The translations under genes were made by a program, and so were the position numbers. From assembly GCA_965203635.1 (NCBI GenBank), contig OZ241903.1, positions 2,790,001 to 2,854,000 on the forward strand: 64,000 nucleotides of DNA, given 5' to 3'. Below, piece after piece: positions 47,357 through 56,621 of the stretch (position 1 is the stretch's first letter; every line of letters starts with the position of its first letter). The stretch comes from Aldehydirespirator sp965203635. Its GTDB lineage: Bacteria > Actinomycetota > Acidimicrobiia > Acidimicrobiales > Aldehydirespiratoraceae. The notes beneath the pieces are model-generated. The model did not search any database. It saw only the letters and a program-made list of their open reading frames with translations, and was not told where the DNA came from.

Positions 47357-48175
47357 ATGACCCGCACCTCCCTGTACGTTCCCGGCGACACGCCTGAGCG
47401 TTTCGACAAGGCTCTGGCCGCGGGAGCCGACGCGGTGATCTGCGACCTGGAGGACGCGGTAGCCGAGGCGGCCAAGCCGGCCGCCCGGGAGGCGGTGGCG
47501 AGCTGGCTGCGAGCCAACTCCGGCGCGCCGGTGTGGGTGCGGGTCAACAACCGGCCCGACCTCCTCGACGTCGACGCCGCCATGGTCCGGTCGCTGGTGG
47601 CCGACGGCGTCGGCCCGGCCGGGGTGGTCGTGCCCAAGGCCGACCCCGACGCATGTGCGACCGACTTCGGCGGATGCCCGGTCATGGCGCTCATCGAGTC
47701 GGCCGAGGGCGTGTTCAAGGTGTACGAGGTCGCCTCGGTTCCCGGGGTGGTGCGCCTGGCCCTGGGCGAGGCCGACCTCGCCGCCGACATGGGCATGATG
47801 CCGTCGCCCGACGGGTTGGAGATGTGGCCGATCCGCACCCGGGTGGTGGTGGCGTCGGTGGGCGTCGGGCTGATCGCGCCATGCGGGCCGGTGTTCACCG
47901 ACCTCGACGACACCGGGGGCCTGGCGGCCACCAGCGAGTCGCTGCGCCGTCTCGGCTTCGGCGGGCGGTCGGTGATCCACCCCAAGCAGGTGGTCGCGGT
48001 CAACGCGGCCTTCACCCCGACGGCGGAGGAGGTCGCCCACGCCGAGGCGGTGATGGCCGAGCTGGAAGCGGCCACCGCCGAGGGACGGGGAGTGGCCGTG
48101 CTGGATGGCAAGTTCATCGACGCCGCGGTGATACGTCAGGCCCGCTCGGTGCTGGCCCGGATCCCCGACCGCTAG
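47357..48175 (+). CDS. HpcH/HpaI-CitE-like acyl-CoA lyase
   Basis: A 272-residue TIM-barrel lyase of the CitE family. Family segments are TSLYVPGDTPERFDKALAAG, DAVICDLEDAVAEAAKPAAR (the acidic metal/CoA region), the ESAEGVFKV catalytic Glu loop and LALGEADLAADMG. Such stand-alone CitE proteins cleave citramalyl-, malyl- or related hydroxyacyl-CoA to acetyl-CoA plus a keto acid. It diverges from the RCCR-like operon with operator site 4 between. With the CoA-transferases downstream it could end the catabolism of a C5 or C4 dicarboxylate. Confidence 0.8.
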   Translation: MTRTSLYVPGDTPERFDKALAAGADAVICDLEDAVAEAAKPAAREAVASWLRANSGAPVWVRVNNRPDLLDVDAAMVRSLVADGVGPAGVVVPKADPDACATDFGGCPVMALIESAEGVFKVYEVASVPGVVRLALGEADLAADMGMMPSPDGLEMWPIRTRVVVASVGVGLIAPCGPVFTDLDDTGGLAATSESLRRLGFGGRSVIHPKQVVAVNAAFTPTAEEVAHAEAVMAELEAATAEGRGVAVLDGKFIDAAVIRQARSVLARIPDR

Positions 48176-48178
48176 GCG

Positions 48179-49780
48179 CTAGCCCTGGGCCAGCACGGCG
48201 GCTGCGGCCAGGGACCGGCCGCCGACCAGGTCGGTGTCCCTGGACACTTCCCGGTGGGTGGCCCGCCCGGGATGCAGGGCGCCCACCAGCAGCCCGTCGC
48301 CCGGGGCGGCCCGCACGCACACCGGCGCGTTGATGGTGCCGTCGAAGGGGCTCGAGCGGCGGGGGTTCCACAGCGAGTCGGCCGGGGGGTCAAGCAGCAT
48401 GGTGGCCGCCAACGGTCCCGGCGGCGCGCAGGCGGCCAGGCTGACCCGGTTCTCGGCGGCCCGCTCCACCAACCCCAGATCGCACTCCCAGCGGTGCTCG
48501 GGCTGCCAGCACACCGCCACCAGGCTGGCGCCGGCCACCGCGGCCAGCCGGATGGTCTCGGGATGGCGGTGGTCGTTGCCCACGATCACGGCCATGTCGC
48601 CGAACGGCGTCCGGTAGAGGCCGACCGCCTCCCCCAGCCGGGTGACGTCCGGGTGGCGATCGCAGCGGTGGATCTGGGCCTGCTCGTGGACCAGCCCCCC
48701 GGCGGTCCACACCTGGCCCACGTGCTGTCCGTCGCGCTCGGCGGTGGTCACCACCAGCACCCCGCCGGGGATGCCGGCCGGTGCCGGGGTCAGTTCGGGC
48801 AGCACCACCAGCAAGGCCCCCGCAGCGAAGACCTCGCCAATCAGCTCAGGATCATGCTGCGCCCCGGGGACGCACGCGGCCCTCACTTCAGAGACCTCCG
48901 TCGCTGCCGGGGTGGCCGTGCCGGTGCCGGCCAGCGGGCCGTACACCCCGGGCCTGCGACCCTCCAGCCGCTGAGGCCGGCTCCGTGACAGGTCGATTTC
49001 GGCCACCACCACCGCCTCGCCCGCCGGCGGGGCCTTGACCACCACCGTGCCGTCGGGGTCGACGATCTGGCTCTCTCCCGCGCCCTCGAGGGCCTCGGCG
49101 GGAACGCCGAGCGCCTCGGCGAACTCCGCGGCCCGCCCGGCCGGAAGCAGCGAGCCGACCTTGTTGGCCGCCGCCACCCAAACCCCGTTCTCCGCGGCGC
49201 GCACCGGAACATGCAGGCTGGCCTCGTCGCGGGCGAAGGAGTTGAGGCTGTTGCACAGCAGCCGGGCGCCGCCCACCGCCAGCGCCCGGGGTGTCTCGAA
49301 GGTCACGCCGTCCATGCACGCGTAGAGTCCGACCGGCCCGAACGCGGTGCCGGCCACCGCGCTGGGGCTCTCCCCCGCGCTCAGATAGGCCCGCTCGTTG
49401 CCCATGAGCATCTGCTTGTCGGCGGTTGCGGTGATCCGGCCGTCGGGGCCGATCAGGACGCTGGTGACCGTCACCCGGCCGCCGGCTCGGGGCACGGTCA
49501 CCGCCAGGGCCGCGTACATGCGGTGGTGGGCGGCCCGCCGGGCCAGCGCGCCCAGCCAGTCGCCGTCCAGCGGCACGGCCACCGCCCGGCAGTGGTCGGC
49601 GCTGTCGTACACCGACAGGTGGTTGCAGAACTCGGGCAGCACGGCCAACTCGGCGCCGTCGGCTGCGGCCGTGTCGAGCATCCGCACGCACGCGGCCAGG
49701 TTGGCGTCGACATCGGTGCCTACTGCGAACTGTGCGACGGCCACCCGCAGAACGTGCCGCGCCCCGTCGGTGTCAGGCAA
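48179..49780 (-). CDS. Tandem nitrilase-fold amidase, second domain degenerate
   Basis: A 533-residue protein with two carbon-nitrogen hydrolase domains. The first (about residues 10-275) has the full triad: Glu in AVLPEFCNH, Lys in TADKQMLMG and Cys in GLYACMDG. The second (about 290-530) keeps VLPELTPAP but has no matching Cys (IVGNDHRHPE stands there), so it is probably structural or regulatory. Family members hydrolyse amides or carbamoyl groups. The start is TTG 49780, overlapping the IclR gene stop by 8 bases; the IclR and amidase genes therefore form one transcript. A half-amide such as a maleamate is a possible substrate. Confidence 0.7.
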   Translation of the reverse strand: MPDTDGARHVLRVAVAQFAVGTDVDANLAACVRMLDTAAADGAELAVLPEFCNHLSVYDSADHCRAVAVPLDGDWLGALARRAAHHRMYAALAVTVPRAGGRVTVTSVLIGPDGRITATADKQMLMGNERAYLSAGESPSAVAGTAFGPVGLYACMDGVTFETPRALAVGGARLLCNSLNSFARDEASLHVPVRAAENGVWVAAANKVGSLLPAGRAAEFAEALGVPAEALEGAGESQIVDPDGTVVVKAPPAGEAVVVAEIDLSRSRPQRLEGRRPGVYGPLAGTGTATPAATEVSEVRAACVPGAQHDPELIGEVFAAGALLVVLPELTPAPAGIPGGVLVVTTAERDGQHVGQVWTAGGLVHEQAQIHRCDRHPDVTRLGEAVGLYRTPFGDMAVIVGNDHRHPETIRLAAVAGASLVAVCWQPEHRWECDLGLVERAAENRVSLAACAPPGPLAATMLLDPPADSLWNPRRSSPFDGTINAPVCVRAAPGDGLLVGALHPGRATHREVSRDTDLVGGRSLAAAAVLAQG

Positions 49781-50588
49781 GGGGCTGGGCGCCGAGCTTG
49801 GCCGAGAGCGCCCGGGTGGCCTCCACCACCGCGGCGGAGGCGGGGCCGATCTTGCTGCGGAACCGGTAGATCGGCCCGCACACGCTGACGACGGCCACCG
49901 GCTCGCCGTTGTGGTCGAGGATCGGGGCGGCCACCGAGCCGGCGTCGTGCTGCCGCTCGCCGAAGGACAGCGCGAAGCCCTGGGCGCGGATGCCCTCCAG
50001 TTCGGCCCTCAGCTCGTCGACCGAGACGACGGTGGCGTCGGTGAGGGCGTCCAGCGGGTTGTCGGCCAGGTAGCGGTCGATGGCGGCGTCGGTGAGCCAG
50101 GCCAGGAACGCCTTGGACGACGCGCCGGCGTGCAGCGGGAACGACCCCCCGATGGGCACGGTCATCTTCACCTCGCGCGGCGGGGTGATCTGGTCGACGT
50201 ACACCCGGCGGTCGCCGTAGCGGACCGACAGGGTGGCGGTCTCGTCGGTCTCGGCGCTGAGCCGCCGCATCTCGTCGATGGCCAGGGTCCGCACATCGAG
50301 CTGGTCGCGGAAGGCGGCGGCCAGCTCCATCACCGCGGGCCCGAGCCCGTACCGGCGGCTGCGGGGATCGGCGATCAGCAGGCTGCGCTCGCACAGCGAC
50401 GCCAGGATCCGGTGCACCACCGCCTTGGACACTCCGAGCTCCCGCGAGATCTCGGTCACTCCCAGCGTGCCCGACGCCCGCGAGAACAGGAACAGCACTT
50501 CCACCGCCCTGTCGATGGCGGCCACGCTGCGGCCCGAGCCGGAGGCCTGGCCCGGCTCTGCCGACGGTTCGCTCACGGGAGTGTCCAT
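49773..50588 (-). CDS. IclR-family transcriptional regulator
   Basis: A 271-residue regulator. The N-terminal winged helix spans about residues 20-80 (RSVAAIDRAVEVLFLFSRAS, GVTEISRELGVSKAVVHRIL). The effector domain follows (about 95-265, with DETATLSVRYGDRRVYVDQI, PLHAGASSKAFLAWL and AAPILDHNGEPVAVVSVCGP). IclR proteins bind small aromatic or carboxylic acids and act on paired inverted sites. Operator site 5 lies 52 bases upstream of the ATG, in the divergent promoter shared with the CoA-transferase operon. It is the only IclR gene in the window and the best candidate for binding all five tripartite sites. Confidence 0.9.
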   Translation of the reverse strand: MDTPVSEPSAEPGQASGSGRSVAAIDRAVEVLFLFSRASGTLGVTEISRELGVSKAVVHRILASLCERSLLIADPRSRRYGLGPAVMELAAAFRDQLDVRTLAIDEMRRLSAETDETATLSVRYGDRRVYVDQITPPREVKMTVPIGGSFPLHAGASSKAFLAWLTDAAIDRYLADNPLDALTDATVVSVDELRAELEGIRAQGFALSFGERQHDAGSVAAPILDHNGEPVAVVSVCGPIYRFRSKIGPASAAVVEATRALSAKLGAQPLA

Positions 50589-50639
50589 TTCGCTCGACTG
50601 GTTGCCATCAAGGGTTTCGATGAGGAACACTAGCCCCGT

Positions 50640-50664
50640 GTTCCTTTGGGAGAAACAGCGTTCC
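50640..50664 (+). promoter_or_regulatory. Tripartite operator site 5 (at the IclR gene)
   Basis: GTTCC (50640-50644), 7 bases, GAAAC (50652-50656), 3 bases, GTTCC (50660-50664), two bases before the CoA-transferase ATG at 50667. A further GGAAC at 50624-50628 pairs with it. It lies between the divergent IclR and CoA-transferase genes, as expected for an autoregulated IclR system. Confidence 0.65.
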
Positions 50665-50666
50665 GC

Positions 50667-51857
50667 ATGAGCGGCCCCCTGTCGGACCTGCGGGTGATCG
50701 ATGCGTCCACCGTGCTGGCCGGGCCGCTGATCGGCCAGATCATGGCCGACTTCGGCGCCGACGTGGTCAAGGTCGAGCACCCCAAGAAGGGCGACAGCCT
50801 GCGGAACCACGGCCCCCACCGGGACGGCCACGGCCTGTGGTTCAAGATGGTGGGCCGCAACAAGCGCTGCGTGGGCCTCGACCTGAGCCATCCCGACGGC
50901 GCCGAGGTCTTCCTTGACCTCGTGGCCGGTGCCGACGTGGTGATCGAGAACTTCCGGCCGGGCACGCTCGAGCGCTGGGGGCTGGGCTGGGAGGTCCTCT
51001 CCGAGCGCCGCCCGGGCCTGGTGCTGTGCCGGGTCACCGGATTCGGCCAGGCCGGCCCCTACGCCCGGCGACCGGCGTTCGGGACGCTGATCGAGGCGAT
51101 GAGCGGCTTCGCCCACATGACGGGCCCAGCCGACGGCCCCCCCACCCTGCCGCCGTTCGGCCTGGCCGACAGCGTGGCGGGCATCAGCGGCGTGGCCGCA
51201 GTGATGATGGCCCTGCACCACCGCCGCGCCACCGGCGAGGGCCAGGTGGTCGACCTGGCCATCCTGGAGCCGCTGGCCATGGCCCTCGGCCCCCACATCG
51301 TGGAATGGGACCAGACCGGCCGCATCGCGGCCCGCGCCGGGAACCGCTCGGCCAACAACGCCCCCCGCAACACCTACCGCACCGCCGACGGCCGGTGGGT
51401 GGCCGTGTCCAGCAGCGCCGACTCGGTGGCCGTCCGCACGATGGAGCTGGTCGGCCGGGGCGATCTGGCCTGCGAGCCGTGGTTCTCCTCGGGTGCGGGC
51501 CGGGCCGCCCACGCCGACGAGATCGACGAGGCGGTGGCGTCGTGGATCGGCGCCCGCCCGCTGGCCGAGGTGGTCGAGGCGTTCGCCGACGCCGAGGTGG
51601 CGCTGGCCCCGGTGTACGACGCCGCCCAGTACGTGAACGATCCCCAGGTGGAGGCCCGTGGCGCGGTCGCCGCGGTCGATGACCCCGATCTGGGAACGAT
51701 CCGGATGCAGAACCTGCTCTTCGGCCTGTCGGCCACGCCGGGGGCGGTGCGCCACACCGGGCGGGCGCCGGGCGCCGACACCGACGAGGTGCTGGCCGAG
51801 GCCGGGGTGAGCGCCGACCGGGTCGATGACCTGCGAGCCGCCGGAGTGGTGGCTTGA
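50667..51857 (+). CDS. Class III (CaiB/BaiF) CoA-transferase 1
   Basis: A 396-residue CoA-transferase. Family marks are VIDASTVLAGPLIGQIMADFGADVVKVE at the N-terminus, LDLSHPDGAEVFLDLV, NFRPGTLERWGLGWE and RVTGFGQAGPYARRPAFG. The catalytic Asp is expected in the VVDLAILEPL region (V-D-x-A-x-x-E). ATG 50667 lies directly after operator site 5, so repression would block its transcription start. It heads an operon with a cyclase, a MmgE/PrpD protein and a hydantoinase. It would activate a carboxylic acid by moving CoA from a donor such as succinyl-CoA; the acid is unknown. Confidence 0.85.
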   Translation: MSGPLSDLRVIDASTVLAGPLIGQIMADFGADVVKVEHPKKGDSLRNHGPHRDGHGLWFKMVGRNKRCVGLDLSHPDGAEVFLDLVAGADVVIENFRPGTLERWGLGWEVLSERRPGLVLCRVTGFGQAGPYARRPAFGTLIEAMSGFAHMTGPADGPPTLPPFGLADSVAGISGVAAVMMALHHRRATGEGQVVDLAILEPLAMALGPHIVEWDQTGRIAARAGNRSANNAPRNTYRTADGRWVAVSSSADSVAVRTMELVGRGDLACEPWFSSGAGRAAHADEIDEAVASWIGARPLAEVVEAFADAEVALAPVYDAAQYVNDPQVEARGAVAAVDDPDLGTIRMQNLLFGLSATPGAVRHTGRAPGADTDEVLAEAGVSADRVDDLRAAGVVA

Positions 51858-52678
51858 GCTCCGCCCCGGCCGACCGGGCCGCCCGCCTGATCGAGCAGGT
51901 GGCGGAGGCCACCGTGTACGACCTCGGCCGCCCGATGGGCAACGGGATGGCCCAGTCCCCGAACCACCCGCCGTTCCGCCACTGCCTGGACCGCCGCCAC
52001 GGCGACCGGGTCAGGGACGACGGCGGCTCGGCCGCAGCCGACCTGATCACCACCGGCTGCCACGTCGGCACCCATGTGGACGCACTGGCCCACGTGAGCC
52101 ACCAGGGCCTGCTGTTCGGCGGCGTCGACGCCGGCGAGGCCCAGGCGGGAGGCCGCTTCGATGCCCTGGGCATAGACGAGCTGGCCCCGTTCGCCGGCCG
52201 GGGCGTGCTGCTGGACATCCCCGCCGTGCTGGGTGTGGAGTGCTGCGACGGCGGCCACGAGATCACCGTGGCCGAACTGGAGGAGGCGTCCGGGCGCCAG
52301 GGCACCCCGGTGCGGTCCGGCGACGCCGTGCTGGTGCGCAGCGGCTGGGGGATCCACTTCAACGACGTCGAGCTCTACCAGGGCCTCGGCTCCGGCGTTC
52401 CCGGCGTGGGCGAGGCCGGCGCACGCTGGCTGGCCGACCGGGGGGCGGCCCTGGTCGGCGCCGACACCCTGGCCTTCGAGTGCCTGCCCGCCGGGGCGGG
52501 CCATGCGCTCCTGCCCGCCCACCGGGTGCTGCTGGTGGAGCGGGGCGTCAACATCATCGAGGCCATGGACCTCGAGGCGCTGGCCGCCGACCGGGTCCAC
52601 GAGTTCGTGTTCGTGCTGGCCCATCTCAACATCGTGGGCGCCACCGGGGCGCCGGCCCGGCCCCTGGCTCTGGCATGA
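51854..52678 (+). CDS. Cyclase/kynurenine-formamidase-like hydrolase
   Basis: A 274-residue cyclase-family protein. It has the DLGRPMGNGMAQSPNHPPF opening and the metal motif HVGTHVDALAHV (H-x-G-T-H-x-D) near residue 75. The central GEAGARWLADRGAALVGADTLAFE and the ending VHEFVFVLAHLNIVGATGAPARPLAL are also typical. The family opens amides, lactones or imides with a divalent metal. The likely start is TTG 51854, overlapping the CoA-transferase stop. It could act on a cyclic intermediate shared with the hydantoinase two genes on. Confidence 0.8.
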   Translation: MSSAPADRAARLIEQVAEATVYDLGRPMGNGMAQSPNHPPFRHCLDRRHGDRVRDDGGSAAADLITTGCHVGTHVDALAHVSHQGLLFGGVDAGEAQAGGRFDALGIDELAPFAGRGVLLDIPAVLGVECCDGGHEITVAELEEASGRQGTPVRSGDAVLVRSGWGIHFNDVELYQGLGSGVPGVGEAGARWLADRGAALVGADTLAFECLPAGAGHALLPAHRVLLVERGVNIIEAMDLEALAADRVHEFVFVLAHLNIVGATGAPARPLALA

Positions 52679-54132
52679 GCGCCGACGGCCAACCGGGCAG
52701 CGACGGCGCCGGCGCGGGCATGGACCCGATCCTGGTCCAGCTGGCCCGGCTGGCCGGCGGCCCGGTACCGGCCGAGATCCGAGCCGGCATCCCGGCCCGC
52801 ATCATCGACATCGTCGGGATCGCGGTGCGGGCCTGCCCGCTGGACACCTCCCGGGCCGCCACCGGGTTCGCCCTGGCCCAGGAGTCGGGCGCCCAGGCGA
52901 CCGCCATCGGCGCAGGCTCGAAAATGGCGGCCACCGAGGCCGCTTTCGTCAACGGCGTGCTGGCGCACTCCCTCGACTACGACGACACCCACCTCCCGTC
53001 GATCCTGCATCCCAGCGCCTCGGTGGTGCCCGCGTCACTGGCGGTGGCCGAGTGGCGGGGCGCGCCCGGTGCCGACCTCGTCGACGCGGTGGCCGTCGGC
53101 CTGGAAGTGGCCGTGCGCCTGGGCATGGGCGGCTACGACCATCGGGCCCGCCAGTCGGTGTACTTCGAGCGGGGCCAGCACGCCACCTCTATCTGCGGGG
53201 CGGTGGGCTCGGCCGCGGCCGCGGCCCGCCTGCTGGGGGCCGACGCCGACGGCATCGCCGACGCCATGGGCGTGGCGTGCAGCATGGCCAGCGGGATCAT
53301 CGAGGCCAACCGGGCCGGCGGCACCGTCAAGCGGCTCCACTGCGGCTGGGCAGCCAAGGCCGGCGTCACCGCGGCCCAGCTGGCGGTGCGGGGCTTCACT
53401 GGGCCGCGCACCGCGGTCGAGGGCCGCTTCGGGCTGTTCCAAGCGTTCCTCGGCGCAGAGGCCGACACCGGCGCGGTGACCGTCGATCTGGGCCTGCGAT
53501 GGGAGGCCGAGCGCATCTTCTACAAGCCGTACCCGGCCAACCACTTCACCCACGCCGCCATCGACGCCGCCATCGGGCTGCGCCGCCGCGGCGTCGGCCC
53601 CGACGACGTGGCGTCGGCCACGTTGGAAGTGGCCCCGCCCACGGTCCGCACCATCGGCGACCCCATCGACGCCAAACAGCGGCCCGAGACCGGGTACCTC
53701 GCCCAGTTCAGCGGCCCCTATGCGGTGGCCGCCGGGCTGCTCGGCGGCAACGGCCTGGGGGTGGGCCTGGCCGACTTCAGCGACGACCTGGCCCGCGACC
53801 CGGCCCGGCGCAGGCTGATGGCCCGCATCGACGTGGCCGGAGACCCCGGCCTGATGGCGGTCTACCCGAGCCAGCTGCCCGCTCGCCTGACCGTCACCAC
53901 CACCGGCGGCGACACGCTGGTCGAGGAGGTGCTGGCCAACCGGGGCGGTCCCGACGACCCGCTGTCGGACGAGGACCTGGCCACCAAGTACGCCGACAAC
54001 GTCGACGGCCTGGTGAGCGCGGCGACGGCCCGGTCGGTGCATGAGGCCCTTGCCGGCGTGGCCACCGCGCCCTCCGCGGCCGGCCTGCTGGCCCCCCTGA
54101 GCGTCGTCGGAACCGCTGGGGAGGACCGATGA
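52675..54132 (+). CDS. MmgE/PrpD-family protein
   Basis: A 485-residue protein of the 2-methylcitrate dehydratase / cis-aconitate decarboxylase superfamily. Typical segments are AAFVNGVLAHSLDYDDTHLPSILHPSA, GACSMASGIIEANRAGGTVKRLHCGWAA-like spacing near residues 205-228, and YKPYPANHFTHAAIDAA near residue 285. Members dehydrate or rearrange tricarboxylates and related acids. The ATG overlaps the cyclase stop. In this operon a role on a methylated dicarboxylate is plausible; the exact reaction is not determined. Confidence 0.8.
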   Translation: MSADGQPGSDGAGAGMDPILVQLARLAGGPVPAEIRAGIPARIIDIVGIAVRACPLDTSRAATGFALAQESGAQATAIGAGSKMAATEAAFVNGVLAHSLDYDDTHLPSILHPSASVVPASLAVAEWRGAPGADLVDAVAVGLEVAVRLGMGGYDHRARQSVYFERGQHATSICGAVGSAAAAARLLGADADGIADAMGVACSMASGIIEANRAGGTVKRLHCGWAAKAGVTAAQLAVRGFTGPRTAVEGRFGLFQAFLGAEADTGAVTVDLGLRWEAERIFYKPYPANHFTHAAIDAAIGLRRRGVGPDDVASATLEVAPPTVRTIGDPIDAKQRPETGYLAQFSGPYAVAAGLLGGNGLGVGLADFSDDLARDPARRRLMARIDVAGDPGLMAVYPSQLPARLTVTTTGGDTLVEEVLANRGGPDDPLSDEDLATKYADNVDGLVSAATARSVHEALAGVATAPSAAGLLAPLSVVGTAGEDR

Positions 54133-55589
54133 TCGACACGGTCATCACCGGCACCTCGGTGGTCCGCCCCGACCAGGGCACGGTCGACGAAGTCGACATC
54201 GGCATCAGCGGCGGGCGGGTCAGCCACCTCGAGGCGGGTCTGGCCGCCACCGCCGACGCGGCCGAGGTGTTCGACGGCTCGGGTCTGATCGCGTTCCCCG
54301 GCTCGGTGGACGCCCACACCCACATGGGGATCTACAACCCGCTGGACGTCGACACGGCCACCGAGAGCCGGGCCGCGGCCCAGGGCGGCACCACCACCGT
54401 GCTCAACTACGTCCGCACCGGCCAGTACTACCTCAACCGGGGCGGGCCCTACGCCGAGTTCGTCCCCGAGGCGCTGGCGCTGATGGAGGGCCGCAGCTAC
54501 GTCGACTACGCCCTGCACCTGGCCCCGATGCAGGCCTCCCACATCGACGAGATGCCGCAACTGGTGGACGAGCATGGGGTGACCTCGTTCAAGATCTTCA
54601 TGTTCTACGGCAGCCACGGGCTGCACGGCGCCAGCGACGACCAGTCGAGCTTCCTGATGATCCCGCCGGGCGAGCGCTACGACTTCGCCCACTTCGAGTT
54701 CGTGATGCGGGGCCTGGCCGGGGTGCGCCGGGACCGGCCCGAGCTGGCCGACGTGCTGTCGCTGTCGATGCACTGCGAGACGGCCGAGATCATGACCGCC
54801 TACACCAGGATGGTCCAGGCCGAGGGCCGGCTGTCGGGGCTGGCCGCCTACTCGGCCGGACGGCCGCCGCACTCCGAGGGCCTGGCGGTGACGATCGCCG
54901 CGTACCTGGCCCACGAGACCGAGGTGGTCAACATCAACCTGTTGCACCTGTCGTCGGCCAAGGCCATGGACGCCGCCCTGCGGATGGACCGGTGCTTCGA
55001 GAACGTGGACTTCCGCCGGGAGGTCACCGTGGGTCATTTGCTGGCCGACATCGAGACCGCGGGCGACCCGTGGGCCAAGGTCAACCCGCCTATCCGGCCC
55101 CGCTCCGACGTGGAGGCGCTGTGGGAGCACGTCCTGGCCGGCGAGGCCCACTGGGTGGTCAGCGACCACGCCTGCTGCCAGGCCGAGGCCAAGGTCTCAG
55201 CCGAGAACCCCGATGACATCTGGCTGGCCAAGAGCGGCTTCGGCGGCACCGAGTACCTGTTGAACGGCCTGTACTCCGAGGGCTCCAAGCGGGGCCTGGG
55301 GCTGGTGGAGATGGCCCGGATGCTGTCGTGGAACCCGGCCCGCCGCTTCGGGCTGGGCACCAAGGGCACCATCGGGGTCGGCTACGACGCCGACATCGCG
55401 CTGCTCGACCCGTCGACCAGCCACGTGGTGCGGGCTGTCGAGTCGGAGTCGAGCCAGGGCTACACCCCCTTCGAGGGCCACGAGCTCGACGGCAGGGTGC
55501 GCCACGTGTGGCTGCGGGGCGAGCCCGTCCTGTCCGGCGGGCAGGTGGTGGGACTCCCCCGCGGCCAGTACCAGCGGAGGCCCACATGA
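54129..55589 (+). CDS. Hydantoinase/dihydropyrimidinase-family cyclic amidohydrolase
   Basis: A 486-residue enzyme. The binuclear metal site is complete: VDAHTHMGI (two His), carboxylated Lys in TSFKIFMFYGS, then MHCE, LLHLSSAKA and the Asp in VVSDHACC. The C-terminal MLSWNPARRFGLGTKGTIGVGYDADIALLDP is standard. Enzymes of this family open hydantoins, dihydropyrimidines and cyclic imides (succinimide, maleimide). It is last in the operon, coupled by ATGA to the MmgE/PrpD gene. With the nearby amidases and the maleate-isomerase-like enzyme it would fit a cyclic imide route, which is inference. Confidence 0.85.
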   Translation: MIDTVITGTSVVRPDQGTVDEVDIGISGGRVSHLEAGLAATADAAEVFDGSGLIAFPGSVDAHTHMGIYNPLDVDTATESRAAAQGGTTTVLNYVRTGQYYLNRGGPYAEFVPEALALMEGRSYVDYALHLAPMQASHIDEMPQLVDEHGVTSFKIFMFYGSHGLHGASDDQSSFLMIPPGERYDFAHFEFVMRGLAGVRRDRPELADVLSLSMHCETAEIMTAYTRMVQAEGRLSGLAAYSAGRPPHSEGLAVTIAAYLAHETEVVNINLLHLSSAKAMDAALRMDRCFENVDFRREVTVGHLLADIETAGDPWAKVNPPIRPRSDVEALWEHVLAGEAHWVVSDHACCQAEAKVSAENPDDIWLAKSGFGGTEYLLNGLYSEGSKRGLGLVEMARMLSWNPARRFGLGTKGTIGVGYDADIALLDPSTSHVVRAVESESSQGYTPFEGHELDGRVRHVWLRGEPVLSGGQVVGLPRGQYQRRPT

Positions 55590-55669
55590 GCCCGCCCGGC
55601 GCGCCGGTGCGCGGTTTTTCGATGCGGAGCGGTCCGGTGCTGCGAAGCCGTCCGGCGCCGCGGTCGGGT

Positions 55670-56590
55670 TCAGCGGGGCTGGGGGAATCCGCCGGCCTTG
55701 GCCACCAGGCTGGGCACGCGGTGGCCGAGCTGGTCCTCCAGCCAGGTGCTGGCCTCGATCAGGGCGTCGAGGTCGAGCCCGGTGTCGAAGCCCATCTCGT
55801 GCACCATGTACACCACCTCCTCGGTGGCGACGTTGCCGGTGGCCCTGGGCGCGAACGGGCAGCCGCCCACCCCGCCGAGGCTGGAGTCGAACACCCGCAC
55901 GCCGGTGTCCATGGCCGCCGCGATGTTGGCCAGAGCGGTGTTGCGGGTGTTGTGGAAGTGGCCTCGCAGCGCGATGCCGGGGGCCTGCTGGGCGGCACCC
56001 TCGAACAGGGCGGCCACCTGGTTGGGCACCCCGACGCCGATGGTGTCGGCCAGGGCCACCTCGTCGGGCTGGGTCTCGGCCAGCTCGGCCACGATTCGGT
56101 GCACCCGGTCGGCGTCCACCCGTCCCTCGTACGGGCAGCCGCACACCGCCGAGACGGTCACCGAGGTGCGGATCCCGGCCGCCCGGGCCGTGTCGGAGAT
56201 GGCCCGCCACCGCTGGATCGACTCGGCCACCGTGGCCCGCTGGTTGGCCTGCGAGAAGGTCTCGGTGGCCACCACCACCCCGCAGACCTCGTCGGCGCCC
56301 GCCTCGATGGCCCGCTCCACTCCCCGCTGGTTGAGCACGAGCGCGCTGTAGCTGACGCCCTCGCTGCGGGGCACGCCGGCCATGACCGCCTCGCCGTCGG
56401 CCATCTTGGGCACCGCCTTGGGGCTGACGAAGCTGGCCGCCTCAACCCGGGTGTGCCCGGCCGCGACCAGCCGCTCGATGAGCTCCACCTTCTGGGCGGT
56501 GCTGAGGTCGGCGGGATCGGCCTGGAGGCCGTCGCGGGGGGCGACGTCGACGATCTGGACGCGCTTGGCCTGCTGGTTGGGCCCGGTCAT
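55670..56590 (-). CDS. HMG-CoA lyase-like enzyme
   Basis: A 306-residue DRE-TIM metallolyase. It has VQIVDVAPRDGLQADPADL with the catalytic RD near residue 19, EAASFVSPKAVPKMADGE, the metal histidines in GHFHNTRNTALAN, and the conserved loop GVGGCPFAPRATGNVATEEV with its catalytic Cys. ATG 56590 is within the gap to the divergent CoA-transferase gene. HMG-CoA lyases cleave 3-hydroxy-3-methylglutaryl-CoA; the HFHNTR variant is shared by relatives acting on other branched hydroxyacyl-CoAs. It could cleave a product of the CoA-transferases on either side. Confidence 0.85.
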   Translation of the reverse strand: MTGPNQQAKRVQIVDVAPRDGLQADPADLSTAQKVELIERLVAAGHTRVEAASFVSPKAVPKMADGEAVMAGVPRSEGVSYSALVLNQRGVERAIEAGADEVCGVVVATETFSQANQRATVAESIQRWRAISDTARAAGIRTSVTVSAVCGCPYEGRVDADRVHRIVAELAETQPDEVALADTIGVGVPNQVAALFEGAAQQAPGIALRGHFHNTRNTALANIAAAMDTGVRVFDSSLGGVGGCPFAPRATGNVATEEVVYMVHEMGFDTGLDLDALIEASTWLEDQLGHRVPSLVAKAGGFPQPR

Positions 56591-56621
56591 GATGGGGCCG
56601 AGGATAACGGGGAGGGGGATC

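Noticed and set aside
55590..55669. Terminator between the convergent hydantoinase and HMG-CoA lyase genes
   Set aside because: GC-rich with a short T run (GGTTTTTCG) but no convincing stem directly before it, so not called.
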